Below are positions 45,592 through 61,343 of a stretch of 64,000 nucleotides of DNA, one piece after another. The position numbers and the translations under genes were made by a program. Under the pieces are notes generated by a model that was given only the letters and a program-made list of their open reading frames with translations, did not search any database and was not told the origin of the DNA. Origin of the DNA: Cranoglanis bouderius (Eukaryota > Chordata > Actinopteri > Siluriformes > Cranoglanididae); NCBI GenBank assembly GCA_023630585.1, contig CM042539.1, positions 26,267,255 to 26,331,254 on the forward strand, read 5' to 3'. The number at the start of each line of letters is the position of its first letter. Within the stretch, counting starts at the first letter, position 1.

Positions 45592-46382
45592 CAGTGGGGG
45601 AAAAAAGTCCCTTTGATGCAGTGCAGTTGTCCTGTCCCCTTAGCAGAAAAACACACCCAAAGCATAATGTTCCCACCTCCATGTTTGACGGTGGGAATGG
45701 TGTTATGACTTGGGGTCATAGGCAGCATTCCTCCTCCTCCAAACACGGCAAGTTGAGTTGATGCCAAAGAGATCTGACCACAACTGACCACAACACTTTC
45801 ACCCAGTTCTCCTCTGAATCATTCAGGCAAACTTCAGACAGGCCTGTACATGTGCTTTCTTGAGCAGTGGGATCTTGCGGGCGCTGCAGGATTTCAGTTC
45901 TTCATGGCGTAGTGTGTTACCAATTGTTTTCTTGGTGACTATGGTCCCAGCTGCCTTGAGATCATTAACAAGATCCTCCCATGTAGTTCTGGGCTGATTC
46001 CTCACTGTTCTCATGATCATTGAAACTCCACGAGGTGAGATCTTGCATGGAGCCCCAGACCGAGGGAGACTGACAGTTTCTTCCATTTGTGAATAATCGC
46101 ACCAACTGTTGTCACCTTCTCACCAAGCTGCTTGGCGATGGTCTTGTAGCCCATTCCAGCCTTGAGTAGGTCTACAATCTTGTCCCTGACATCCTTGGAC
46201 AGCTCTTTGGTCTTGGCCATGGTGGAGAGTTTGGAATCTGATTGATAGATGGATTTTTTTGTTGTTATTCTGTCTCTCACTGTTAAAATACACCTACCAT
46301 TAAAATTATAGACTGATCATTTCTTTGTCAGTGGGCAAACGTACAAAATCAGCAGGGGATCAAATACTTTTTTCCCCCACTG
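45592..46382 (-). mobile_element. Internally deleted Tc1 element
   Basis: Tips CAGTGGGGGAAAAAAGT and ACTTTTTTCCCCCACTG are inverted repeats flanked by TA (45590-45591, 46383-46384). Of the left inverted repeat only about 18 bp remains before transposase sequence starts. The minus-strand transposase N-terminus begins near 46220 ('MAKTKELSKDVRDKIVDLLK') and runs through broken frames to about 45600. C-terminal catalytic residues are deleted. Sister of 55349-56685. Confidence 0.9.
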
Positions 46383-47211
46383 TACATATTTTCAGTTTAG
46401 GCTTCATCTTATTTTTCACATATAGTGCATGATGATGGTCTGATTTGAGTGGAGTTGCAGCTAAAAGAGATAAATCTGAGCGAGGAAAAAATAAGTGGTC
46501 AAAACTTTTTTCGAATTGTGGAGGATGACTACTTTTTTGCTCCCCACACATCCACACATCCACACATCTTCACACCCACACATCCCCACACACACATAGA
46601 GCCTTGCACTTTGCCTAATGAATGGTGCTGGAGATGTGTAGCTCTGGTGCATTTATTTAAACGTTTCTTGTCATTATACCTATGCAGGAGTGTACAGGAT
46701 ACGAAAATGCTTCACTCACCATGTGCAGTTACACAACCAGAAGATAAAAATAGCACAGTAGAAGATATGCTACAGTATATGGAAGAATGGAGTATAAACC
46801 TTGTTACATACAAAAAAGTACAAGAATCATGACATTTTGGTATTTGTCAGAATAACGTGTTAGTGCAGTACAGAACACGTTGTGAACATGAGTCAGCAAC
46901 AATTCAGCAGAAAACCGATATTATGAAGTGCTCATGGTTCGGTGTTATATATGGCAGTCAAGTGTGGGTATTTTTGTGTTGACAGAGATTTGAGATTAGT
47001 GATCACCACCCAATGGGAATGTGTGGGTGGGAGAAGCTTTATGGCTCAGAGAAACCATTCTTTAGTCATGAAAGCTAGAAATGGATGCTCTGGGATTGCT
47101 AGGCACCAGGGGTTCAAAGAGACCTTGATTTCCGGCTTTCCTCACACATTTCCCACTATAGATGGGTGGGAAGGCATCCTTTGTGATGAACTACTTTATT
47201 TTGCAAAGCTA
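46383..47211. other. Intergenic DNA
   Basis: CACA-rich imperfect repeat around 46545-46600 (CCACACATC units). No gene. Confidence 0.4.
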
Positions 47212-49340
47212 TCATACCAGACGGTGCTCCAGATCGGCTAGTATGCTCTCCACTGTGCACCTGTAGAAGCTGGAAAGGAGCCAAGGATACAGATTGATTT
47301 TCCATTGCCTCCTTAGAAAGTGGAATCTGTTGAGCATTTTGGACAAGGTAGACAGTACCTGTTCCATGTGAGGCCAAAATTGCGCAGTCCCTTTCAAATC
47401 ACAGGGGAGAATACAAATCATCTCTGTAGTTTTGTTGACACTGAGGGAGGGATTGTTTTCTGTGCACCATGATGAAAGGTGTTTCACAGCAGGGTGGAGG
47501 CTTCCTCGTCAACACTGGTAACCAGCCCCATGACTGCCGTTGTCGCCTGCAAACTTGATGGAGTCTGAGTCATGCTTTTTAAAACAGTCATGGGTGTACT
47601 GCGTGTAGAGCAGTGACTAGAAGATGAATCCTTGTGGAGTATGTTTAGTGTGTGTGGATAGTGTTTATTCTCCTAGTCTGGCATCGTTTATAGATCTTCT
47701 GACAAAAGAGTCATTCAAGCATGTGATAGAGGATTACTCAGGCATTGGGGTGGTAACTATAGTCTTGAGGCAGGTGGAAATAATACTGAGGGTTAGTCAT
47801 ATTTCACTATGGCAGTTGACTGGCACAAGGATCTTGACCAGTGCTTAATTTGTAAAACATGAGGTAACAAAACACCAGGGGAGAGGTGAAACAGCAAGTG
47901 GACAGGGAAGAAAAAAGGTCTAGGAACATATATTCACTTCAAAACAACCATTTTGCTAAGAACTCTTCCTACCATCCATCTATCTATTTTCTGTACCGCT
48001 TATCCTACACAGGGTCACGGGGATCCTGGAGCCTATCCCAGGGGACTTTTTGGGCACAAGACGAGGGAAAATTTAGAGATGCCAATCAGCCTACAATGCA
48101 TGTCTTTGGAACCGCAGTACCCGGAGAAAACCCCAGAAGCACTGGGAGAACATGCAAACTCCACACACACAGGGTGAAGGCGGGAATCAACACTGGAGGT
48201 GTGAGACAAGTGGACTAAATACTAAGTCACCCACTCACAACTCTTATAAAACAGTTCTTTAGAAATCCAAAAATGCACCTATGGGAAAGAAGGTTGAATT
48301 TTGTGAGTGATGGGCCAAAGTGTTTCAGAAACAGAAACCTCCATTGCTTTTTAGCATGCTGTTCTGCCCTGTTACTTTGGTTTACTCCTTTAAGAAGCCT
48401 TTTTGCCTTTTTTGCCATATCCATGATGTGAATTTAATTTTTATTAAAGGGGGAAAAAGCTGCAAAGTTGCCTGATCCACAGAAATAAGTTCCAGAATGT
48501 AGGCACTTCAAATCTGAGAAGTGCCAGATTCTGGACAAATTAACCACTGAACTCAACCCTATTGGTCGTATATGTTCTTGTGTCATGACTTGACATCTCA
48601 GGGAATGGAGGTTTCACTTCCTTCAATGTTTCAAAGTGGGTAGAAAGAGTTTTAAGGTCCACCTGTGGGGCAGTAATAACATCTGTTGCACTATTGACTT
48701 TTCCCGTTTAGTCAGTAATTGGCTGTATTCTCTGCCTCATGCACTGTGAATCCGAGTGGTTGAAAAATGGTTTTTTGCAGTTTGTAGTTGTTTTTAGCAA
48801 CTTGATGCCCACCTTCAGATTGTGCCTGGCTGCCCTTAGAGTGTCCCTTTCACCAGACCTGACAGCTGCCTCATGGCCTCTCAGCTTCCAGTGGAATACT
48901 CTGTTTAACCACAGTTTTTGTTTAGGGATGATTCACATTTCCTGATGTACTGTAGTCAGCTACTGATGCTTTATATTCCATTCACATTTACCTGTGATCT
49001 TGCTATTGCTGATGTTTTGAACAATTCCAAGGCTGTACAACCGAAACAGTAGCAGTTTTGACTCAGTTCCCTCTGGCCACTTGCCTCACTGTTGATTTGA
49101 CACATTTCAAGAGAGATTGTTACGTGGGAAGCATGAACAAAGAACAAAGAATCACATATCCAACTGGGGTTTAGACAAAGACCCAATAGGTCATAAATAT
49201 TTGTCGAAACATGATCCAAGGTGATTTCCCCTCTTGAGAAACTGTACACATGTTGGTAAATACTGGAAATACCCATATTAAGAATATTGAAGTCACTAGC
49301 AGCAATGTTCACATGTTGCTGATTATAGTACCTAGCATGT
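47212..49340 (-). pseudogene. Degenerate L2/Rex-like LINE, minus strand
   Basis: Running 5' to 3' on the minus strand: endonuclease C-terminal part at 49312-48990 ('SDFNILNMGISSIYQHVYSF', 'GEITLDHVSTNIYDL'), then the pre-RT region about 48930-48490 ('RAARHNLKVGIKLLKT'-like). The RT relic is at about 47640-47212, with a 'TPQG' block, the catalytic motif decayed to 'KFAGD', 'HLSSWCTENNPSLSVNKT' and 'FHFLRRQ...FYRCTVESIL'. Many stops and frameshifts; a SINE sits inside. The palm RT core between about 47650 and 48490 is largely unrecognisable or deleted. Confidence 0.75.
47972..48233 (-). mobile_element. tRNA-derived SINE inserted in LINE relic
   Basis: CCATCCATCTATCTATTTTC tail, GTACCGCTTATCCTACACAG and GATGCCAATCAGCCTACAAT body, and a decayed head near 48230. 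Internal deletion between about 48060 and 48075 relative to the other copies. Confidence 0.82.
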
Positions 49341-53765
<4,425 letters not shown>

Positions 53766-54038
53766 TGGGGTTCATGATTGCAACAGGCTGTGAAGGTCAG
53801 CCCAGACTTCCCTAGACACAGATTCTAGCACCTCCTTCAGGGGGATGTTCCCAAGCTAACAATGAGATCTCTCCAAAAGGTCCCAGGCCTGCGCCATCCA
53901 ATGGGACATGCCTGATATAGCTCTAGCAACAGAGAGCTTTGTCTGCAAACTGAGCTTTTGCTTCACCACCACATACTGGTATACCAACTCTAAAGCTGCT
54001 GCCGCTGACCCGATCTGTTTGTCAATCTCACGCTTTCT
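53766..54038 (-). pseudogene. C-terminal end of an RTE/Rex3-like LINE polyprotein
   Basis: Minus-strand frame from about 54030 reads 'REIDKQIGSAAAALELVYQY' then 'VVVKQKLSLQTKLS', followed after stops by 'LGNIPLKEVLESVSREVWAD'. These match the conserved C-terminal region of a LINE RT that is abundant in fish (canonical EIDRRIGAAAA...VVVKKELS). Assignment to the RTE clade is from memory of the family. Truncated by the start of flanking sequence and a nearby SINE. Confidence 0.65.
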
Positions 54039-54068
54039 TGTTATGTTCCAAAATAGGAATAAGAATGA

Positions 54069-54382
54069 CCAACTTGTGGTGCAGCAGGTAATGTTGCTGC
54101 CTCACAGCTCCAGGGTTTGATCCTGAGCTTGGGATACTATCTTGATGTTCTCCCCATGTCTGTGTACTGTAGGTTTCCTCTGGGTTCTCTGGTTTCCTCT
54201 CACCTCCCAAAACCATTCCAGTAGATAGATTGGTGACTATAAATTGCCCCTATGTGTGAACAGAAGACTAAATTTGGACTGGAGTCCCATCCTGACTCAT
54301 GGCACAGTGTTCTCAGCATAGGCTCTGTATCCACCACAACCTTGAACAGGATAAAGCGATTACTGAAAATAAATGAATGAAC
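54069..54382 (+). mobile_element. Old tRNA-derived SINE
   Basis: GTGGTGCAGCAGGTAATGTT head, GGTTTGATCCTGAGCTTGG (B-box-like), GTTCTCCCCATGTCTGTGT and GATTACTGAAAATAAATGAA tail. Same subfamily as 41357-41655. Confidence 0.78.
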
Positions 54383-55346
54383 TTGATTTAAACACCTCTC
54401 AGTTTTGCCTGATTTGTGCTGACACTTTGTTAGCAATATGAAAAGGACATCCTATATCCCACTGAGCTGGCCACCATCCAGTGACTTTTAAAAAATAATG
54501 ATGCCAGAGCTGTCATTGCGGGATTAGTCATCAGTCTCAGCCAAGCAAACAAATGGATAAAGCTTATGGCTTCACCTGGCCTTCCTGCAACATGATAATT
54601 GCATTTAAATTGCTGGAAGATGCCAGCATAATAGGGGAATGTGATGGAAATGGAGTGACAGATAGCTCAGGAAGAATAGTTAAAAAAAATAAAAGCATAT
54701 GGAAAAGGGGGGAAAGAGCATAAAACCTATGAACAATGGCCTTTTATTTTCTTCCATAGAACTGGAGTGCAGATAGAATGGGCTGTTGGTACACAGGATT
54801 CTTCCATTAATATTAAAGCCACTCTACTAGACTTTTTTGACCTTGATCTTGCTGGGTCTGGGTGCCCTGTACCGAATACGATATTTAGAGTCTGTTTGTG
54901 TGCTGCACTCACCAACCCAGACCAACTCGATATACAGGCGGTTTGGAGCGTGCGAGGTTATTGATTGTGGGATGTAATAAGCTCTGTCAATGAAAATTGG
55001 ATTACAGAACATAGCTGAGATGAACATACGATTCGATTTATACTCAGTTTCAGACCAGGCGAAAATATAGTCATGTTTTTTTTTTGTGTTTGTCATCATA
55101 TTCAGGGTGAAGAAAGTGAATATTGGCAGCAAGTGTGTTAGAGGAAGTGCTGAACATGCTGATGTGGGAGCTGGAGGAGAAACACGAGTTAGTCAGTTTG
55201 CCAAGAAGGATCACAATCAATGCTCAGTCTTCTTCTTCTCCTTCATAGTCTTCTTCTTCTTATTATTATTATTATGGACATGTTTTACACCGTCTTCTCC
55301 TGAAATGAATCACACAGTCATGCTGAATGAGTCCACTCAAGGAAGC
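54383..55346. other. Intergenic DNA
   Basis: CTT/TTA-rich short microsatellite at 55225-55275. No gene. Confidence 0.35.
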
Positions 55347-55599
55347 TACAGTGGGGGAAAAAATTATTTGATCCCCAGTTGGTTTTGTATGTTTGCCCAC
55401 TGACAAAGAAATGATCAGTCTATAATTTTAATGGTAGGTGTATTTTAACAGTGAGAAAAATAATAACAATAAAAAAATCCCGAAAAATGCATTTCAAAAA
55501 AGTTATAAATTGATTTGCATTTTAATGAGGGAAATAAGTATTTGACCCCTTTGACTTAGTACTTGGTGGCAAAATCCTTGTTGGCAATCACAGAGGTTA

Positions 55600-56369
55600 G
55601 ACGTTTCTTATAGTTGGCCACCAGGTTCTCCACATCTCATTTTGTCCCACTCCTCTTTGCAAATCCTCTCCAAGTCATTAAGGTCATTTTCAATGCCCTG
55701 GCTGAGGGAAGGAGGTTCTCACCCAAGATTTGACGGTACATGGCCCTGTCCATTGTCCCTTCGATGCGGTGCAGTTGTCCTGTCCCCTTAGCAGAAAAAA
55801 CACCCTCAAAGCATAATGTTCCCACCTCCATGTTTGATGGTGGGGATGGTGTTATGACTTGGGGTCATAAGCAGCATTCCTCCTCCTTCAAACACGGAGA
55901 GTTGAGTTGATGCCAAAGAGATCTGACCACACCTGACCACAACACTTTCACCTAGCTCTCCTCTGAATCATTCAGGCAAACTTCAGACGGGCCTGTGCAT
56001 GTGCTTTCTTGAGCAGGGGGACCTTGTGGGTGCTGCAGGATTTCAGTCCTTCACGGCGTAGTGTGTTAACAATTGTTTTCTTGGTGACTATGGTCCCAGC
56101 TGCCTTGAGATCATTAACAAGATCCTCCCGTGTAGTTCTGGGCTGATTCCTCACCGTTCTCATGATCATTGAAACTCCATGAGGTGAGATCTTGCATGGA
56201 GCCCCAGACCTAGAGAGACTGACAGTTTCTTCCATTTGCGAATAATCGCACCAACTGTTGTCACCTTCTCACCAAGCTGCTTGGCGATGGTCTTGTAGCC
56301 CATTCCAGCCTTGAGTAGGTCTACAATCTTGTCCCTGACATCCTTGGACAGCTCTTTGGTCTTGGCCAT
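55600..56369 (-). pseudogene. Tc1 transposase, deletion derivative
   Basis: ATG at 56369 opens 'MAKTKELSKDVRDKIVDLLK', then the helix-turn-helix ('GYKTIAKQLGEKVTTVGAII') and the 'GAPCKISPHGVSMIMRTVRN' second subdomain to about 55972. The frame shifts at about 56230. The first catalytic region is near 55930-55640. Relative to intact family members the block holding the second aspartate ('DNDPKHT') and third acid ('DLNPIE') is missing. It could be cross-mobilised by an active relative but makes no enzyme. Confidence 0.85.
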
Positions 56370-56436
56370 GGTGGAGAGTTTAGAATCTGATTGATAGATT
56401 GCTTCTGTGGACAGGTGTCTTTTTACAGGTAACAAA

Positions 56437-56481
56437 CTGAGATTAGGAGCACTCCCTTTAAGAGAGTGCTCCTAATCTCAG
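56437..56481. repeat. 18-bp perfect hairpin between transposase and right inverted repeat
   Basis: 56437-56454 and 56464-56481 are exact reverse complements (CTGAGATTAGGAGCACTC) around a 9-base loop. The pairing extends imperfectly outward to about 50 bp per arm through GGTAAC/GTTACC-like and AGGTGTCTTTT blocks. Confidence 0.93.
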
Positions 56482-57061
56482 CTCATTACCTTTGTAAAAG
56501 ACACCTGGGAGCCAGAAATCTTGCTGATTGATAGGGGATCAAATACTTATTTCCCCATTAAAATGCAAATCAATTTATAACTTTAATAAAATACACCTGC
56601 CATTAAAATTATAGACTGATCATTTCTTTGTCAGTGGGCAAATGTACAAAATCAGCAGGGGATAAAATACTTTTTTCCCCCACTGTATGGTCTGGCAGTT
56701 TTATCAGGAGAAAGACCACCATGATGTGATGGGACTTAATGGGTATGTGAGCCTGGAGTAAAATATGAGCACCAAGTTTCTTACTTCTTCTTCTTCTTCT
56801 TCTTACTCTTTACTCGTACACAGTTTGGGATTCTCTGCCTGGATTTAAGTTTCCGAAACCTTACGATTCATGATACACTAGGTTAAAAGCCTCAGTCATC
56901 CAGCATAACTAATAAACATTAGTATTTGTGTCACCATACTGTTGGTTTGTAACAGTTAGCTCCATTTAAATCGTTTTGGAGAAGCGCTTGAAGACATAAC
57001 TAATGTGGGCCAAGAACAGAACCTTGAGGAACACCTGAGACAGGGATCTACATCTTTAAAA

Positions 57062-57215
57062 CACAGTGTTAATGAATTATTGATTCTGATTGGTCAGAAT
57101 CAACAGTTATGACAGTAGGAAATGAACAGGAGATATTTATTTAGCATTTTTGGAAGGAGTCTCCAGTGCCAGAGCTTTGTAACAGTTAGACGTAGAGCTA
57201 CAACTTTAAGTTTTT
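57062..57215 (-). repeat. R1 non-autonomous repeat, copy F (fragment)
   Basis: TTGATTCTGATTGGTCAGAA at the left and GGAAGGAGTCTCCAGTGCCA near 57150, in inverse orientation and internally deleted. Confidence 0.62.
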
Positions 57216-58229
57216 TTAGACGACATTACAATTGTTGCATTGCTTTTTGTGTTATTGGAAAATAATCAAATTCAGGGTGGTAACAATAATGCCGCTGATT
57301 ATTTTTCTACAACTCCACGCCCCTAACTGTTTTATTCCTTGTGTAAAACATAGTCTAACAAAATACTGTCTCGGAAACAATTCAACCCATCCCAAAAGTA
57401 ATATTCTAGTGTCTAGGAGTATGTTATTCCAAAACAATAAGTAAAGCCACATTTCCATTTTGAGAGGGAAAAAAAGCAAATTTATTTGTAACTGTTCACA
57501 GTTTTTAAAATGTAGTGTATTGTTAGCACTTCCAATCCTTTTAGCCATTACAAATGACCTTTAATAAACTGTCGTGGGGTGCCTCTTATTAATATTCATC
57601 AGATGTTCCCTGATGATCATTGACATTTATTAGTTGACTCACATAAGTTCCAAAATATGTCTGCTGCCCCCCAACTGCACATTCATGCCCTGGATTCTGA
57701 AAAATAATGTATAGAAGAAGAAGAAGAAGAAGAAGAAGAAGAAGAAGAAGAAGAAGATAAATACAATGTTCGCTCTGCAGATCATTTCTAAGCATTTTAT
57801 CAGCAGAAGCTTATTTAGTCAGAGAACTTGGGAGTCAGAAAGGTAATCTTATCTTATTGTGGGATGCATCACATATGCAGCATTTAGTTCATTTGAATAG
57901 AACTGTGGTGTGTACTCTCTCTTGGTTTGGCTCTTTAGGAAGGTGAGAACACAAACAACCGGTCCATGAGCATGTGAGCGAGGTGGTCTCAATCCACTTC
58001 CAAGTGAACTGTAGCGCTGTATAATTGTGAAACACAATGAGAAAGTGATTCGACTCTAAATCCACTCACCTGCTGGAAATGTATCAAACACACCAAGTGT
58101 TTTGGGTTGCAGCATCTCAAAGATGAGAGCTGCTAAGCTGAGCCACTACCTGCAAACTGAGTCAAAGTTCAGAGCTGTAGCACTGCACTAATGCAATGTG
58201 TTCTAGAGATTTGGATCAATGAAAAAAAA
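57216..58229. other. Intergenic DNA with AAG microsatellite
   Basis: (AGA)n at 57713-57756. No gene. Confidence 0.4.
57713..57756. repeat. (AAG)n microsatellite
   Basis: About 14 AAG units. Confidence 0.96.
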
Positions 58230-58465
58230 AAAGTATATATATGTCTGAAAAGTGGTGTATTATGCAATTTGTTGCTTTCTTTACTGCCATACTACAATTT
58301 CCTGTAACATTTAATTTTTTGTTGGAAAAGTAATGTTTGGAATCAATTTTTATAATGATAATTATACAATGTCAGCAAATGTCAGAAAATAAACATTTAA
58401 GACATAGTTCATATTTAAAAAATTATAAAAATAGGGTGCCTAAGACTTTTGCACAGTACTGTATG
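58230..58465 (+). repeat. Tc1-tipped MITE, copy 2
   Basis: GGTGCCTAAGACTTTTGCAC then AGTACTGTA at the right; upstream TTTGTTGCTTTCTTTACTGC aligns with 25660-25680 of copy 1. Confidence 0.65.
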
Positions 58466-59792
58466 TGAAACAATATGCTACAATATGCTATAATTGAAAC
58501 AAGTGTTTAATTTCCCAGATTCAGACTCGACAAATGACTCATAGGTGTAAAAGTGTTCTTAGCAGACATAAGACCATACTGCATATCTTTAGAAACAGAC
58601 ATCTTTTTGCAACCTGTTGCTGTTCTAAATCTCATACACTGATTTTATTATTTAATATGCAAATGTTTGTTGCATCTACCCACGATGGAAGTTTTGTCTC
58701 TGGCTATGAAATGAAGGTTTCTTTTCTGATTTGCAGCCAGGAATGTAAGTGAAACTCCTTCCACTTACTGTATCTTGAGTCTGGGTTATGTTTGAGTTTG
58801 CTAGCAAGCTTTAGGTCATTAAAAATCTGCTCTTAACACTTTCCTTGAGTTACGCTTGCTTGCACTGTATGTTGATTGCAACCATGTGCTGATCACATTG
58901 GGGGGGGGGGGGGTGGAGCTAAATATAGTCTGTATTTCATGGTTGTCATAGAAAAAGTGAGTTGTTTTGAGTAGTTTTAAGGATCTTGAATGTAAGAATT
59001 TCTCACAATTTATTTGAGCAATGATCAAAATACATGAAAAAGCCAACTTTTACAAAACAGCCCTTTTAAATATGGGAAATTAAGTCGATATCAATTACAG
59101 CAGCCAAGCAGTTAGCTATAATTAATTTATTATCTCACATTTGAAGCATAAATTACCAGTTAGCTGGACACATTTTCTTTTGACTTGATTCTTTAAAAAG
59201 GAGGGGGACAAAACACTAAAAACACTATGCATTTTTTTTTCCTGAATGAGTCGGCCTTTCATTTGTAATTCAAAGCTTTCTAAGACCTGGTGTGTCTAAT
59301 AGCCTTGCTCATAGAATTTCACAGCCTTCCCATCATCAGACAGATCATGCTAATGTATTCAGCATGTAATTTCACTCGTGCTGTGTACACAGATGCCCTT
59401 TTCCTGTTTAGGTAAATAGCAGAATATCCAGGGAGCGAACATGACAGTCCAAAAACATTAGCTTGAAAGCACATAATGGGGAATGGTATTGTGTTTTGAG
59501 GAAATGAGAATGTGTACAGTGGGAAATTTCCCATTAAAAAAGCAGAATATACAGGATTATCTTCTGAGATAATTCTGATTATGGATATACAGTACAGTGT
59601 GCCATAGATGAGAAACCAAATGAAAGACTGGCTGGATTTTCAGCACTCGGGAATTTCAGAATTTCCTGAACAGCCAGTTGATCATATCAGCTGTATTTTA
59701 TCTGCTAGCATTTTTAATTTAAGAGGATAGTGCTTGGACATTCAAGCAAACATTTATTAGAACTGCTTTGTTTAGATAAAAAGTACATTAGT
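58466..59792. other. Intergenic DNA
   Basis: G12 run at about 58900-58912. No gene. Confidence 0.35.
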
Positions 59793-60515
59793 CAATGGTG
59801 GAAAATACTTGAGTAATTGTATTTTATTAGTATATTTAGTGATTATTTGGCATATTTATACTTTACTTGAGTGTTACTGAAATTGAGTACTTGGACTTTT
59901 ACTTTATTACACTTCTAAGAAAAAAAAAATGACTTTAGATATTTATTTAGACCTTTAAAGTACTTATTACAAATGTCGAAGATCTCTTCTTCTCTCATCC
60001 AACTAATGACTTTATGCTATAAACAAATCAAACAAACAGCTTAGCAAACTAGCTAAATATGGAGAATAGTAGAGCTTTAATGACTCTACCCCAATTGCTA
60101 CTGCTGCTAATGAGCTTTCAAACTGCTACTAATGAGCTAACAAACTGCTACTGCTGCTAATGAGTTAATGAACTGTTAACAAGCTAACAGACTGCTGTTA
60201 ACAATCTAACAAACTGCTACTGCTGTTAACAAGCTAATGAACTGCTAACAAGCTAACAAACTACTATTGTAGAGCAAGGCCCACCCCAGGAGAGGGACAT
60301 ATACATTTCTAAAGAACATCTAATTAGAACAACAATTAGCACAAGCCTGAAAAAAAAAAAGTAATTGTTTTCCTAAAAGTTTTGTATTTTTTCCCTAGAT
60401 ATACGATCATATCGATGTCCATAACACTAAGCGACAGGGACAGAAAAGCTCAAAGACATATTTTGCTTTCAGGGGCTCTTTAAGTATAATTTCTTAGTAC
60501 TTTTTCCCACGCCTG
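59793..60515. mobile_element. hAT-like MITE
   Basis: The left end CAATGGTGGAAAATACTTGA and the right end (reverse complement CAGGCGTGGGAAAAAGTACT) are imperfect inverted repeats of the CAGTGGTGGAAAAAGTACT type. Flanks ACATTAGT (59785-59792) and GCATTAAT (60516-60523) match at 6 of 8 positions, consistent with an aged 8-bp hAT duplication. No coding region; the interior includes a minisatellite. Confidence 0.7.
60098..60267. repeat. Degenerate minisatellite of CTGCTAATGAGCTAACAAA-like units
   Basis: About seven or eight irregular units mixing ACTGCTACTGCTGCTAATGA and ACTGCTAACAAGCTAACAA. Confidence 0.8.
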
Positions 60516-61079
60516 GCATTAATCCACAACCATCTGGAGACCTGCTGATGGAGACATCTGCCGATCACGTTGAAGACAAGAAATCAAGAACTACAGCACC
60601 AGGTACAAACTCTCACCTGTATACAGCAGCTTGAACAGAAACTACATGTCTTCATTTTGGTTTTTAGGACTTTGCTCCTATTTTGATGGCTAAATGGTGA
60701 CTTGTGATGTCACACTATATACACAATTACTGCCATTTCGAGGACTGAATAGTGGACTGACTGTATTAGTGTTATTGTGTCTGTGCTTCATTAGGATGAT
60801 TTATAATTGATCGTTTATAATCAACTATAGTAATGCGGCTGATACAATGTATATGTATAGTTCCTCCATTATGTGTGTCATAGCTAGCTTTGTAGCTACG
60901 TTATGGGACAACTTTATCTCAGCAGCAAGTATAGCTTATATTAGTGTTTTGACTGAGCTTTTTTTCCAATCTTTAACTGGCCACTTTTGGTGCCTGCAGT
61001 TACCTTAGATTCATGTTTTTGGCTGACAGGACTGGCCCCTGATGTGGTATTCTGCTGTTGTAACCCATCCACCTTAAAG
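60516..61079. other. Intergenic DNA
   Basis: No supported feature. Confidence 0.35.
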
Positions 61080-61343
61080 TTCAGTGTGTTCTGAGATGCT
61101 TTTCTGCTCACCACTGTTGTAAAGAGCGATTTATTTACAGTAAGGTACTGCAGGATTCCTGTCAGCTTGAGCCAGTCTGGCCATTCTCTTCTGACCTCTC
61201 TCATCAACAACACAGATCTGCTGCTCACTGGATATTTCTTGTTTTTCACACCAATCTGTATACACTCTAGAGACTGCTCTGAAATGTAGAGATATTTCTG
61301 AAATACCAAACCAACCATCTGGCACCAACAATCATGCCACTAT
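61080..61343. repeat. Teleost dispersed repeat fragment
   Basis: Contains GCCAGTCTGGCCATTCTCTT, TCTGACCTCTCTCATCAACA and CATCTGGCACCAACAATCAT, a string common in fish genomes. Minus-strand ORFs over it are not a gene. Class not determined. Confidence 0.55.

Larger units (their letters stand above)
55349..56685 (-). mobile_element. Tc1 element with long IR/DR inverted repeats, internally deleted
   Basis: Tips CAGTGGGGGAAAAAATTATT and (right, read outward) CAGTGGGGGAAAAAAGTATT, with TA at both sides (55347-55348, 56686-56687). Inverted repeats are about 200 bp and contain inner repeats (AAGTATTTGACCCC / GGGGATCAAATACTTATTTC), the Sleeping-Beauty-type IR/DR plan. The coding strand is minus. A deletion near 55690 joins the C-terminal 'LNDLERIC' block directly to the mid-catalytic region. 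Confidence 0.93.

Noticed and set aside
60941..61318. 125-codon minus-strand ORF
   Set aside because: Falls partly on a dispersed teleost repeat; the peptide shows no domain I recognise.
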